Of a stretch of DNA of 64,000 nucleotides, positions 37,431 through 46,063 are shown one piece after another (position 1 is the first letter of the stretch; every line of letters starts with the position of its first letter). Both the position numbers and the translations under genes were made by a program. The stretch lies in contig NZ_AXAI01000020.1 of assembly GCF_000472425.1 (NCBI RefSeq), positions 117-64,116 on the forward strand. Direction: 5' to 3'. This DNA is from Bradyrhizobium sp. Tv2a-2 (GTDB lineage: Bacteria; Pseudomonadota; Alphaproteobacteria; Rhizobiales; Xanthobacteraceae). Under the pieces are notes generated by a model, which saw only the letters and a list, made by a program, of their open reading frames with translations, had not been told where the DNA came from and did not search any database.

Positions 37431-37467
37431 GGAAACTCGACAAAGAAACTCGACAAGGAAACTCGAC
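37431..37467. repeat. Three direct repeats of GAAACTCGACAA
   Basis: GGAAACTCGACAA, AGAAACTCGACAA and GGAAACTCGACA follow each other with a 13-base period, 25 bases upstream of the hdeD-like start. Direct repeats at this place may bind a regulator, or be a replication-slippage product. Confidence 0.7.
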
Positions 37468-37535
37468 ACGGCCGCATCGCACCTGACGTTCTTAGGCTTT
37501 CGTTTTCCCAGTCTACCCGAGCCCCGCGGGCGAGC

Positions 37536-38543
37536 CTATCCCGTCGTCCGCAGCCGGTTGCGGCTGAATAGATAGATCGCAGTTGTGACGACCAATAGCG
37601 CGGTGCCGAGCAGGAGCGCCGTAAAGCCGACGGGGATCAAGAGGATCGCCACATTGCGATCGGGGTTGTGCAGCCAGTGATGGATCGAGGTCAAAACGAA
37701 GACCAGGCCGATAAACCCGGCGCCACCGCCAAGCACCAGCAGTGCCCACATCCGCCGCAACTGGCTCAGGCGTTCACGTGCAAGCTCGGTGCGAGGGGCG
37801 TGATGACGGGCGACCCGCCGCACCAGGCGCGCGGCAAAGCCGATCGAGGAAAACCCGATCAGGACGCTGGCCGCACCGAGCCAAAGCCGTAGTGTTGGAT
37901 CAAGACCGGCATATTTCTGCAGCATCAGAAGCGGGAAATCGAAGCCCGCATGCAAAGCGACGGGGCCGATCAGCACAAGCGCCAGGCTCGAGATGCGCGC
38001 CCAATCGCGATGGTGCCGGTGGGCGCCGAGCGCGGTGCCGGAGCGCGCGATGGCGAGATAGGCGCCGGCGATGATGCCGAGCGCGCCATGGAAGGGCACG
38101 GTGAGCACGCTGCGCAAGGCCGCCAGCGAGCGCCACATATCGGCGTGCTGCACGAGATAGGCGAGGTTTTCATAGGCGGCAAACCCGAGCCCCGCCGCCG
38201 CGCCATACACCACCGTGTCCATCGGATCGTCGAACGTCCGCCGCCGCGACGACACGGCGATGATCACGAGAATTTTGACGGCTTCCTCCGGCAAGGCGAC
38301 GCCGAACAGCGAATGCACGGCCTGCGCCACCCAGATGTTGTCGGGGGCGACGAACAGATTGGCGAAGGGGGCGCGCACCACGCCGAGGAACGAGATGCTG
38401 GCGGCGCCGAGTAGAAAGGCACCCCATACCCTGACAGGCGAGCCGGGTCGCTCTCCTGCGGCGATGACAAGCCACAGGATCAGAAGCGCCGGCCCTACCG
38501 CGGCGGCTCCGATGACGGTGGGGAGTGAGGTGAGCAGGTTCAT
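37536..38543 (-). CDS. PrsW family intramembrane metalloprotease
   Basis: A 335-residue polytopic membrane protein with eight or nine hydrophobic segments. The PrsW/CPBP-like motifs are seen: ALPEEAVKIL (EExxK), GLGFAAYENLAYLV (ExxxY), VPFHGALGIIAGAYLA and VALHAGFDFP with metal-ligand His residues. In Bacillus PrsW cleaves an anti-sigma factor; relatives in proteobacteria have unknown substrates. No sigma/anti-sigma pair is near. The ATG at 38543 suits the first helix. Confidence 0.85.
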   Translation of the reverse strand: MNLLTSLPTVIGAAAVGPALLILWLVIAAGERPGSPVRVWGAFLLGAASISFLGVVRAPFANLFVAPDNIWVAQAVHSLFGVALPEEAVKILVIIAVSSRRRTFDDPMDTVVYGAAAGLGFAAYENLAYLVQHADMWRSLAALRSVLTVPFHGALGIIAGAYLAIARSGTALGAHRHHRDWARISSLALVLIGPVALHAGFDFPLLMLQKYAGLDPTLRLWLGAASVLIGFSSIGFAARLVRRVARHHAPRTELARERLSQLRRMWALLVLGGGAGFIGLVFVLTSIHHWLHNPDRNVAILLIPVGFTALLLGTALLVVTTAIYLFSRNRLRTTG

Positions 38544-39372
38544 GTCCGATGGCAGATGGGCTCTTGTGCTGGGTTCGCCAAGGAGTGTGATTGCGACCTT
38601 CTATCGTCACAATAGCCGTTCGCAACGCGCAGACTCCGCTTTTTTATTGAGAATAGATTGTTCGAAAGACCGGAGCTTTCGCTTATGCGCGAGCAGCCGC
38701 GGCAGCTGTTTTGCATCTGCGCACGGTCGCGTTACCAGATGAAACGTGAGGCGCGATCCGCGATTGCCTTGCAATCCTCGGCTTTGGCAAGGGCTGCCGA
38801 TGCGAGCGTGCAAACGCGATCACGCCAACAAGAAATCTCGTCATCGGCTGCTTTCCGGCGACCTTCGCGCGGCAAGGCCAGGAATTCGACCGACAATTAT
38901 TATTTGCAAGTCAAATCAACGGCTTTTCTGGATTATTTGAAGCTGGAATTCACGACTTCACCGGTGCTGCTCATAAGTGTATTTACGACGCCGCATGTGA
39001 AGTCTTAGCATTCAACTTGAGCCTCTCGCGAAAGCTTGCGCTCGAGGCGGATTGCAGAGCCAATCTGAATTTTATGTTCTCAAGTTGTTGTAACGGATGA
39101 CATATCGGGCGTGATCTCAGCAAGACGTGAGCGGGGTTGGGAACAGCGAGGCATTGGGGATGGTTTTATTCAGCACGGCACATAGCCGGATGGAACCGGT
39201 CCCGGGCGCCGATCCGGCGTATCATCATGGGCCGGTGAGCGCGTTGGTGTTTGCCGCCTTGGACCATGGGATGCCGGCTTGATAGCTGGGAGCACCTCCG
39301 CCGCGCCCTTGGCGCTGCCTGTTACCCTTGACGCCGTGATCTGGCGCCGGCCAGGATTGGAAAGTTAAGGAA
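38544..39372. other. Long intergenic stretch, mostly without a gene
   Basis: Over 800 bases with a less GC-rich centre (38880-39100). On the minus strand, 38732-38844 looks like a broken small secreted protein. The rest shows no supported frame; a GCCTC...GAGGC hairpin lies near 39022-39050, and GC-rich spacer DNA leads up to the transporter gene. Confidence 0.4.
38732..38844 (-). pseudogene. Remnant of a small secreted protein
   Basis: From the ATG at 38844 the frame reads MTRFLVGVIAF; after a one-base shift it continues CTLASAALAKAEDCKAIADR and stops at 38732. The two parts together would make a signal peptide and a short KAEDCKAIAD mature part. The length (113 bases) is not a multiple of three. 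The evidence is only this fit. Confidence 0.3.
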
Positions 39373-40233
39373 ATGCCTGCCCTTGACGCCGCCGTGATTT
39401 TTTTGGCCCTGACGGCCTTTTTTGCGGCCTTTGTGAATGGAGCTATCGGCTACGGCTTCTCCTCGCTCACCGTGCCGCTTGCCCTGGTCGTCTACACCAA
39501 TCGCATTCTCAATCCGGCCATCGTCCTGGTTGAGGTCTTCGTCAATTTCTACGTCCTCTCTATCAACCTGAAGGGCGTGCCGTCGGTCTGGAAACGGGTA
39601 TTTCCTATCCTGCTCGGGCTTTTGCCGGGCATTGCGATCGGCGGCTATGCACTGGCCTCACTGCAGCCGGGTTGGGTTAAGTTCGCTACCTACACGGTCA
39701 TTCTGCCCCTGATCCTGCTGCAAGCCGCGGGTTGGCGGCGCCCGATCAAGGCTAGCTGGCTCATCGGCCTCCCGTTCGGCTCGATGCTGGGCGTCCTCTA
39801 TTCGGTGACGACCATATCGGGCCCGCCTTTGGCGATGCTGTTCAACAATCAGGGCCTGGTCAAAAACGAGTTTCGCGCCGGCCTCGCCCTGGTTCGCGTG
39901 GCCGAATCGACTGTGACTGCGATCGTTTATTACAAGCTCGGCCTGTTCATCTCGGAAAGCGCCAGCCTGCTTTATGTCTTGATTCCGAGCGTCGTGCTTG
40001 GCATCCCGCTGGGGTCTTTTGTCATCCGGCGGCTGGACGCGGAGAGTTTCCGCCGCATCTGCATGAGTTTCGACGCCTGGGTCGTCGGCTTCGGCCTGTC
40101 GCGGGTGCTGATCGAGTTGAACCTGATGAAGAGCCCGTGGGCCTATGGCGTGATGGCAGCCACGATGCTGATCGATCTTTGCCTGCTCTACACGTTCTTT
40201 ACGGCACACAAGGCGAGCGCCAAGCCGTCATAA
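39373..40233 (+). CDS. TSUP family sulfite exporter TauE/SafE-like permease
   Basis: A 286-residue protein with eight hydrophobic helices in two similar halves. The TSUP start FVNGAIGYGFSSLTVPLAL and the second-half repeat GSMLGVLYSVTTISGPPLAMLFNNQGL with its conserved Gly-Pro-Pro are visible. Family members move sulfite, sulfonates or organic anions across the inner membrane. No sulfur gene is next to it, so the substrate is open. A dispersed hairpin repeat lies 38 bases after its stop. Confidence 0.88.
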   Translation: MPALDAAVIFLALTAFFAAFVNGAIGYGFSSLTVPLALVVYTNRILNPAIVLVEVFVNFYVLSINLKGVPSVWKRVFPILLGLLPGIAIGGYALASLQPGWVKFATYTVILPLILLQAAGWRRPIKASWLIGLPFGSMLGVLYSVTTISGPPLAMLFNNQGLVKNEFRAGLALVRVAESTVTAIVYYKLGLFISESASLLYVLIPSVVLGIPLGSFVIRRLDAESFRRICMSFDAWVVGFGLSRVLIELNLMKSPWAYGVMAATMLIDLCLLYTFFTAHKASAKPS

Positions 40234-40271
40234 ACCAATGGCTGCAACCAAAGGCTGCGCGCCGACCGCAA

Positions 40272-40375
40272 GACCTAAAGCGCTGAGATCTGGTTGAATC
40301 GTCATCGCGCTTCAGGTCTTTGATTGAGCATGATCTTTTCGGAAAACCGCTACACACTTTTCCGGATCATGCTTT
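40272..40375. repeat. Dispersed double-hairpin repeat, copy B
   Basis: Second copy of the element at 2903-3009 in the same orientation, differing by a few substitutions and a short deletion in the first hairpin. It fills the gap between the convergent transporter and secreted-protein genes, and its last bases provide the TAA of the latter. Confidence 0.85.
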
Positions 40376-40661
40376 AGTTGGCGGCGGCGCCGGTCTTGGT
40401 CTTTGATTTCGCGGTCTTGGCGGCCGGTGTCGATGTCACCGTCTTCGGGGTATCCGAACGCACGGCGCCCCAGGGATCGCTCGGGCCCTTGTCGGGGATA
40501 TTGCCGAGGGATTTCTGATAGGCGCGCTGGGCGTCCTTTTCGGCCTGGATCTCGGTTTGTGACTTCTCCTTGTCGGCTTCGCCATACCGCTGAACATGGT
40601 TGTCCTGGGCGAAGGCCGTGGTGGCCAACAGCGAGATCATCGCAGCAAGAATAATGCGCAT
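40374..40661 (-). CDS. Small secreted Ala/Lys-rich protein
   Basis: A 95-residue protein with a clear signal peptide (MRIILAAMISLLATTAFAQ). The mature part has a charged helix (EADKEKSQTEIQAEKDAQRAYQKSLGNIP), then PSDPWGAVRSD and a Thr/Ala/Lys tail. Such proteins are conserved hypotheticals in rhizobia; I recognise no function. Its stop codon lies within the end of the dispersed repeat, suggesting that the repeat trimmed or replaced the original 3' end. Confidence 0.75.
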   Translation of the reverse strand: MRIILAAMISLLATTAFAQDNHVQRYGEADKEKSQTEIQAEKDAQRAYQKSLGNIPDKGPSDPWGAVRSDTPKTVTSTPAAKTAKSKTKTGAAAN

Positions 40662-40891
40662 TGGGGGCTCCCTCGATCCAGACCAAATCAGCGTAAAGGT
40701 GGTTTGTGTCTAAAACAAAAGCAGCCGCCACGCCAAGCGTCGAAATTGGGAGCGAAGCAGGGTGCGCGCGGGTGGGGCTTGACCGGCCATCCTGTCGCAT
40801 ACAACGCTGCGTGACCGGCGGGAACCGCGCGGCCGAGCTGGTCGTTGCGTGAGCTGGTCGTTGTAAAATCATGGCCGGGAGAGATCATGAA

Positions 40892-41179
40892 ATGACAAAG
40901 CTCTCCATTTCGCTCGCTGCGCTTTGCGTGTGGCTTTCCCTTGGTGCCGCTTCTGGCGCCGGCATGGGAATGCACCATTCGAGCAGCTCAGGCGGCGGCG
41001 CCTTCGGCAGCAGCGCGGCTGCGCCCGGCACCAATTCGCTCGGCACTGCGCTATCCTCGTCGGGACGAGGCAACGGGCGTATGAAAGGCCCGCCGCTCGG
41101 CACCGGCAGTCCCGCTGTCGATCGTGAGGACAAACAGGTCGCCAGGATCGTGCATTCTTCCATCTGCCGGGGCTGCTGA
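40892..41179 (+). CDS. Small secreted Ser/Gly-rich protein ending in SICRGC
   Basis: A 95-residue protein: signal peptide (LSISLAALCVWLSLGAASG), a Ser/Gly/Ala low-complexity middle and the end REDKQVARIVHSSICRGC. The last six residues and the preceding acidic-basic helix match the protein at 34965-35237. An upstream ATG at 40871 is in frame, but the signal peptide fits the ATG used. Function unknown. Confidence 0.7.
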   Translation: MTKLSISLAALCVWLSLGAASGAGMGMHHSSSSGGGAFGSSAAAPGTNSLGTALSSSGRGNGRMKGPPLGTGSPAVDREDKQVARIVHSSICRGC

Positions 41180-41202
41180 GTCCTCGGCAATGTCCGCGTA
41201 CG

Positions 41203-42435
41203 CTACTGCGTGAGCAGCCGCCGGCAGGCGTCGACAAAGACCTGCGCGCCGGTGACGATGTCCTCGTCCGCAGTGTTCTCTGTCCAGTGGTGGCTGATGC
41301 CGCCGATCGAGGGCACGAACAGCATACCCGCCGGCATGATCGTGGCCAGCACCTGGGCATCGTGACCCGCACCGCTCGGCATCCGCAGCGATTTGCCGCC
41401 GGCAAAATTTGAGCTGGCCGCTTCGATCGCCTGCTGGAATTTGCTCTCCATCATTGCGGGCGTGCCGCGGCGAATGCATTCCACCGTAACGCGGCAGCGC
41501 GCCTGCGCGTTGACCTCTTCCGCCATGGTCTGAAGCTCAGCTTCCAGCCGCGCCACCACGGCGACGTCGGCGTCGCGTACCTGAAACAGCATGTCCGCGG
41601 TACCAGGAATGATGCTGGGCGCGCCGGGGTCGAGTGTGATGCGGCCGGTGGTCCATACCGTGCGCGGCCCGCAGATATGCGGGAAGCGCTCATCGATTGC
41701 GACACAGAATTTTGCCAGCGCGAGCCCCGCGTCCCTGCGGTCCGTCATCCGCGTGGTGCCGGCGTGATTCTGCTCGCCGGTGAAGGTGATGCGGTATTGA
41801 AAGATACCGACGATCGAGGTGACGATGCCGATCTTGAGGCCTTCGCTTTCCAGGGTCCGGCCCTGCTCGATATGGGCCTCAAGATAGCCGACGTGCCGGC
41901 CGCGCTCGGCCGCTTGCCGCGGAATCCCGGCAAGGCCCGCTGCGCTCAATGCCTCGCGCATGGCGCGGCCGCTGCTGCGATCGCTGGCCGCGTCGATGTC
42001 GGCTTCGGTGACGCCGCCGACATAGGAGCGGCTGCCAAGGAAGTGGCCGAAATGGCCTTCCTCGTCGCACCAGGCAGCGACCTCGACTGCGCCTGTGACA
42101 TCAGGATCGTTGTTGAGCACGCGCGCGGCTTCGAGCGCATAGATGACGCCAAGCGGCCCGTCGAGCCAGCCGGCATAATTCTGGCTCTCCAGATGCGAGC
42201 CCGCGAGCAGCTTCGGGCCCGTCTTCGTGCTTGTCGTCAGCACATTGCCGATGCCGTCGATCGCTCCCGTCAGCCCCGCCTCGGGCAGCTTGGCAAGCAG
42301 CCATTGCAGCGACTCTAGATGCGGCGCGGAGAAGGTGGGCTTATGCACACCGCTCCTGTAAGCGCCGATTGCGCGCAGCGCATTGAGATCGGCGAGGACG
42401 CCGGTGCCAGCGGCGGACGAAGGGGTGTCGGGCAT
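41203..42435 (-). CDS. M20 family Zn-dependent hydrolase (allantoate amidohydrolase/N-carbamoyl-L-amino acid hydrolase type)
   Basis: A 410-residue dinuclear metal amidohydrolase. The metal-site pieces are SHLESQNYAGWLDGPLGV, WCDEEGHFGHFLGSRSYVGG and YLEAHIEQGRTLE, and the dimerisation domain has GEQNHAGTTRMTDRRDAG; SGAGHDAQVLA and the late His in ISHHWTE complete it. The pattern fits HyuC/AllC enzymes that remove carbamoyl groups in purine or hydantoin use. No purine genes lie beside it. The frame is open to 42627, but the ATG at 42435 is the best start. Confidence 0.9.
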   Translation of the reverse strand: MPDTPSSAAGTGVLADLNALRAIGAYRSGVHKPTFSAPHLESLQWLLAKLPEAGLTGAIDGIGNVLTTSTKTGPKLLAGSHLESQNYAGWLDGPLGVIYALEAARVLNNDPDVTGAVEVAAWCDEEGHFGHFLGSRSYVGGVTEADIDAASDRSSGRAMREALSAAGLAGIPRQAAERGRHVGYLEAHIEQGRTLESEGLKIGIVTSIVGIFQYRITFTGEQNHAGTTRMTDRRDAGLALAKFCVAIDERFPHICGPRTVWTTGRITLDPGAPSIIPGTADMLFQVRDADVAVVARLEAELQTMAEEVNAQARCRVTVECIRRGTPAMMESKFQQAIEAASSNFAGGKSLRMPSGAGHDAQVLATIMPAGMLFVPSIGGISHHWTENTADEDIVTGAQVFVDACRRLLTQ

Positions 42436-43199
42436 GAAGCCATGGTCTCCGGTGCTGTCGGTAACATCGCCTTCTGTCAGCCTGGACGGCGGATGGCGAG
42501 CCTTATTTGTAAGCAGCGTGCAGCATCGTTCTGCGATGCTGATTCCGCGCCTGGAGCGGGCGGCCGGTGATGCCGTCGCGTTTGGCTGCATTGCGAATCC
42601 GGAGTGGAGGGGAACAGCCAACCTCATGGGCTACTTGGCATGTGTCGGCCATAGCTCCTGTTGATGGCAGGGCAATTGGAAGTGGTTCGACAGGGCCGCC
42701 GGCAATTGCTTGGTGCCGGCGGCCCACCGGTCCTGACTGGTTCAAAGCGTTGTGTAATCTCAAGTTCGGGCGGAAGCGTTAATTGGTCAGTCGCAATTCC
42801 CGCTCTTGATCCCGACAATCCAAACCCTTCGTGAGATCTGGCACTGCCAGTATTCGTTCGATCGCCGATCATCAATGACGAGCAATGTCGGCGCGGAACC
42901 CGGTTTGACTGTTCGATGTTGCCCGACACATTGGGAAAGGCCGGGTGGACAGCGATTTCTATTTTGCGGCGCAATTGCAGCAGATCAGTATCTGTATGAC
43001 GGTGAGCCGCCTTGGTTCTCGTCGTGCTGCGCGGAAGCAATCAATACGTAAGTACCAGCGCGAGCGTGGCCTTGCGCGGTTGCCCAGACTGGTGCAGCCT
43101 CATTGCTATTGAAGTTCGGCGTCAAGTTTTTGAACCGCCTCCGCGAAAAACGCGAAGGGTATTTTAGTGGGGTTTGTGTTGTCTTGCGAGGTTTTTTGC
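42436..43199. other. Long intergenic stretch at the start of the accessory zone
   Basis: About 760 bases. It holds one copy of a 60-base repeat (42666-42728) also found near 61285. A 58-codon Cys-rich plus-strand frame (42875-43051) has no ribosome site and is not called. The rest is not assignable. Confidence 0.4.
42666..42728. repeat. Dispersed ~60-base repeat, copy 1
   Basis: Starts GGCAGGGCAATTGGAAGTGG and ends CGGCGGCCCACC; it contains GCCGCCGGCA with GTGCCGGCGGC as an inverted repeat. A diverged copy with the same ends is at 61285-61345. Confidence 0.55.
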
Positions 43200-43454
43200 A
43201 TGTCAGTCGCGCTGGAGCTAATTGTCGATGGGTATGTTCGCTTGAATGATCGCGGAGCGATCGTAGGCCTGAAGGCGCACCGTGAGAACTTGTTGGCGCT
43301 CTTGAGAGCACAATTGGGCGGTTGCTTCGACGTCAGCCGATCCATCGCTCAGATGGAAGAGGAGCTTGCGCAGATCGAAGCCGGATTGGAGCGGCTGGAT
43401 GAAGCCACTGCGTCCGCACCGGGCAACGACATGCAGGCATCCATTTTCAACTGA
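43200..43454 (+). CDS. Small helical conserved-type hypothetical protein
   Basis: An 84-residue protein: LELIVDGYVRLNDRGAIVGLKAHRENLLALL, then a heptad-like acidic segment MEEELAQIEAGLERLDEATA likely to form a coiled coil. No membrane segment. A GAGG site lies eight bases before the ATG. It is 22 bases upstream of a DnaJ-like zinc-finger mini-protein gene and could be cotranscribed. Function unknown. Confidence 0.65.
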   Translation: MSVALELIVDGYVRLNDRGAIVGLKAHRENLLALLRAQLGGCFDVSRSIAQMEEELAQIEAGLERLDEATASAPGNDMQASIFN

Positions 43455-43476
43455 CCTCTTTTGATCGAGCGGCACA

Positions 43477-43653
43477 ATGCGCAAAGATGCCACCGATGAG
43501 ATGAAATGCGAGGCCTGCAACGGCACGGGCTTTCCGCGTATCAAGCAGCCATCGCAGCCGGGCCGGCGGATATACCCCGCGCCGTGCAAGCGGTGCGGCG
43601 GCAAGGGGTGCGTGTCCGCAGGCAAGCAAGCAAGTAAGCAAGTAAGCAAGTAA
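43477..43653 (+). CDS. 58-residue DnaJ-type zinc-finger mini-protein
   Basis: The frame holds CEACNGTGF and CKRCGGKGC, that is two CxxCxGxG motifs that together bind one zinc as in the cysteine-rich domain of DnaJ; here they are separated by a Pro/Arg-rich linker (PRIKQPSQPGRRIYPAP). No J domain is present. The last codons and the TAA stop are made by an 8-base tandem repeat (43622-43676), so the C-terminus SKQVSK is repeat-encoded. It may act in RNA or protein binding (inference). Start ATG follows GGCACA without a strong ribosome site. Confidence 0.6.
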   Translation: MRKDATDEMKCEACNGTGFPRIKQPSQPGRRIYPAPCKRCGGKGCVSAGKQASKQVSK

Positions 43654-43676
43654 GCAAGTAAGCAAGTAAGCAAGTA
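43622..43676. repeat. Octamer tandem repeat (GCAAGTAA)n
   Basis: Two GCAA tetramers then almost six units of GCAAGTAA. It overlaps the end of the zinc-finger mini-protein gene and provides its stop. Since the unit is not a multiple of three, all frames meet a TAA within 24 bases. Confidence 0.9.
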
Positions 43677-44014
43677 GTAAGAGATAACCCGCTCGTTGGG
43701 GCAAAGAGCGGGTTCGCTCTCAGCTTGGCAGAAGCTACGCTACTGCGAACAGCGTGCGGTGATGATGCCTTGGCAAGCTTACATGGACCTGACGCGACGC
43801 TCAGTCGTCAAACCATTCACGAGACCCGCGGCAAGATCCTCTTCTGCGCATGATCAGACACAACCGGATATCGGCAGGCCCGCGATCAATATCGAACGGA
43901 TCAATCGCCCATTCGCTCAATTTTGATTGAGCAATTGCTGCGGCATGTTGGTGCAGCGAACCAAGCAAGCCGTGCTATGACGAGGCGCGTCGATCCAAAC
44001 CAATGAGACATGCC
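43654..44014. other. Intergenic region
   Basis: It follows the octamer repeat. No supported gene; short frames in both directions have no ribosome site. The promoter of the CMD-family gene should lie near 43920-44000. Confidence 0.35.
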
Positions 44015-44440
44015 ATGGCGACCGTGAAGCTGCTTGCCGACGATGAACTGTCACCCGAGGCGCGTGTCATCTTCGATGACATTCGCAGGACGCGGCAATC
44101 CGATTTCGTCAACAACTTCTGGCGCGCGCTCGCGCATGACCCGAAGACACTTGGCCGGACCTGGGACAGTCTCAAACAGGTCATGGCGCCGGGCGCGCTT
44201 GAGCCGAAGGTCAAGGAAATGCTCTACGTCGCAGTTTCGATTGCTCATGGCTGCAGCTACTGCATTCATTCCCACACCGCCAGCGCTCGTGCGAAGGGCA
44301 TGACCGATCAGGAATATGCTGAGCTGATCGCCATCGTCGGCATGGCCGCGGAGACGAACCGGCTCGTCACGGCCCTGGGCGTCGCCGTCGACGACGCGTT
44401 CCTCGTGGATCCGCCAAAGAGCGGCCCGCAGGACTTTTAA
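44015..44440 (+). CDS. Carboxymuconolactone decarboxylase family protein
   Basis: A 141-residue AhpD-like helical protein. The CxxC is in HGCSYCIHSHTASARAKG, with its flanking His residues; VKEMLYVAVSIA precedes it and the C-terminal helix has AIVGMAAETNRLV. Likely a peroxidase-type disulfide protein, as for the relative at 28041. An ATG at 44003 in frame would add four residues. It stands alone. Confidence 0.88.
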   Translation: MATVKLLADDELSPEARVIFDDIRRTRQSDFVNNFWRALAHDPKTLGRTWDSLKQVMAPGALEPKVKEMLYVAVSIAHGCSYCIHSHTASARAKGMTDQEYAELIAIVGMAAETNRLVTALGVAVDDAFLVDPPKSGPQDF

Positions 44441-44558
44441 CGGGTTTGCTCTGATCCTGCGCGGATCACGTCCTCGTCGCGCTCGGTCGTCTTCGCGCGC
44501 GGAGCGGCTTTCGGCTCGCCCGCCTTACCACCTTGTGCGCCACCCTGGCGATGAGTGC

Positions 44559-44717
44559 CTAACACTCGCCGAAAGCGCTCAGCAGCCCAATCGCTGCGGG
44601 AATCAAGGCCACGCAAGTCCATAAGGCGGGCGCGCTGGAGTCCAGGCCGGCAATAAAGATCCAAATGCCAAAGCCGATAATTCCCACTGAGATCAAATAG
44701 GCGAGCATTTTTTCCAT
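44559..44717 (-). CDS. Small two-span membrane protein
   Basis: A 52-residue protein, MEKMLAYLISVGIIGFGIWI with a second helix ALWTCVALIPAAIGLLSAFG and a short polar loop between. No family known to me. The shadow frame on the same strand (44437-44859) has no protein-like character, so this is the better reading. Confidence 0.5.
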   Translation of the reverse strand: MEKMLAYLISVGIIGFGIWIFIAGLDSSAPALWTCVALIPAAIGLLSAFGEC

Positions 44718-45000
44718 TGGCCATCCAGCGCAGGCAGTGGCCGAGGGCAACTACGGTGACGACTCCGCCACCTCTATCGGTCGCGGTGTTGCTCGCGACC
44801 TTGGGGGAAGGATCCCACAAAAGCGCTTCGGCTGCATTGAACTTGGAGTGAGTTGCCACCGGCTCCCGGTAATCAGCCTCGGCAAATCTCTCGCGCGAAG
44901 TGCATGGGCGCCCCGACCTGTCCGGCGCCGGCCGCTCATCGATTGGATGTACCTTTCCAGCTGGATCGGCTTTAAAGCTGGCTCTTTCACTTCTTCGCCC
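44718..45000. other. Intergenic region
   Basis: No supported gene; it separates two small minus-strand genes. Confidence 0.3.
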
Positions 45001-45192
45001 TCAGCCTAACCCCGACCAGGCGCGGCGCACCTCAGCCTGATCAATTTCGTCCAGGTAAGCCTGTAAATCCGCGCGGGCTCGCTCAATCAAACAGACGGCC
45101 CGCATCGGCGCACGGCCTTGTTTGGCGATTTCTATGAAGGAGTCCAAATCGTCACAAAGTTCGCGCGTGGCTTCGACCAAACTGGCGCTCAT
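45001..45192 (-). CDS. Small soluble hypothetical protein
   Basis: A 63-residue, mainly helical acidic protein (ATRELCDDLDSFIEIAKQG, then RARADLQAYLDEIDQAEV). GGAGG precedes the ATG by about ten bases, supporting translation. No known motif. Confidence 0.55.
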   Translation of the reverse strand: MSASLVEATRELCDDLDSFIEIAKQGRAPMRAVCLIERARADLQAYLDEIDQAEVRRAWSGLG

Positions 45193-45349
45193 TTCAATTC
45201 TTCCTCCGAAGGCGATCTCGACCAGGCGGTGCCAAGCCTGGTGTGGCCCAAACCCATCAGCCGAGAGTAAACCCCTTCGTCTGCTCGTGAATCACTTTGA
45301 CTGTGCACCTCGCCCGCCATTTAACGTGAACTGGGCCAGGGAACTAACC

Positions 45350-45439
45350 ATGCTTTCGGCTATAGCAGGCGCTCTCATCGTTCTCAGCATTGGCATTCTT
45401 GTGGCCCATGCCATGGACGGCTTTCGCTCGAGGCGATGA
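45350..45439 (+). CDS. 29-residue single-span membrane peptide
   Basis: A short frame coding one hydrophobic helix (LSAIAGALIVLSIGILVAHA) and a basic tail (DGFRSRR), giving an N-out/C-in topology by the positive-inside rule. An AGGGA ribosome site lies before the ATG. One of several such peptides in this zone. Confidence 0.45.
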   Translation: MLSAIAGALIVLSIGILVAHAMDGFRSRR

Positions 45440-45449
45440 ATCTCGGCGG

Positions 45450-45635
45450 CTATCGCACGCTCACGTAAGCGCCCCATGCAGCGGCCAAGCCCGCCGCGAC
45501 GAGAAGATAGAGCGGCTTGTCGCACAGCGTAGCCCCGTATTGATACGGCTCAGCGCCGGAACTCCCGAGTTGAAGCAGCCCCGCAGAAGAGAACAGGCCG
45601 GCTGCTATCGCTAAAGCACCTCCGACATAATGCAT
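45450..45635 (-). CDS. Small two-span membrane protein
   Basis: A 61-residue protein beginning MHYVGGALAIAAGLFSSAGLL with a second helix PLYLLVAAGLAAAWGAYV; the loop has GAEPYQYGATLCDK. A GGAG site lies before the ATG used; an in-frame ATG at 45662 is an alternative. Convergent with the 29-residue peptide gene. Function unknown. Confidence 0.55.
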   Translation of the reverse strand: MHYVGGALAIAAGLFSSAGLLQLGSSGAEPYQYGATLCDKPLYLLVAAGLAAAWGAYVSVR

Positions 45636-45662
45636 ACCATGCGCTCCGGTTGCTCGATCCAT

Positions 45663-46063
45663 ACGAGACAAGCGCGCCGATTCGCGCAACTTACAAGCAC
45701 CGGTCCAGAGGTGGATTTTTTCCATCGAGCACGGGGTGGGTCTCAAGGACATCCGGCGGCCGCGCTGGCCGAGTTCCGGGAACTGCGGCAATCGCTCGTC
45801 AAAGCAGCCACAGCGCCGACGGCACTGACTGACACTACCCCTTGCACGAAACCCGGCGGTTTGAGATGGCGGAGGCGCGGGACATCTAAGGAACGACGGT
45901 CACTGCGGTTGCCGCCGCCGAAGCCGACGGGCTAGCACAAGTTCGTATTGAGCCGGCTCGTCGCCGCGCCACCATCGTGCCGCATACAAAGGCGCCATCG
46001 AACCATGAAGCGCAACCGGCGCCGGTCAGTCGTACATACCGGAGAGAGCATAGAAGAACCGCA
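45663..46063. other. Intergenic region
   Basis: About 400 bases without a supported gene, repeat or RNA. Confidence 0.3.

Noticed and set aside
36769..37482. Minus-strand frame continuing from the leader peptide through the hdeD-like gene
   Set aside because: It is a shifted frame of the hdeD-like gene; only its last 26 codons are meaningful, as the attenuator leader.
42875..43051. 58-codon Cys-rich plus-strand frame
   Set aside because: No ribosome site, no known motif and no conservation evidence.
43622..43676. CRISPR-like array
   Set aside because: The 8-base repeats have no spacers and there are no cas genes; it is a simple tandem repeat.
43696..43926. 76-codon plus-strand frame after the octamer repeat
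   Set aside because: No ribosome site and no protein-like pattern.
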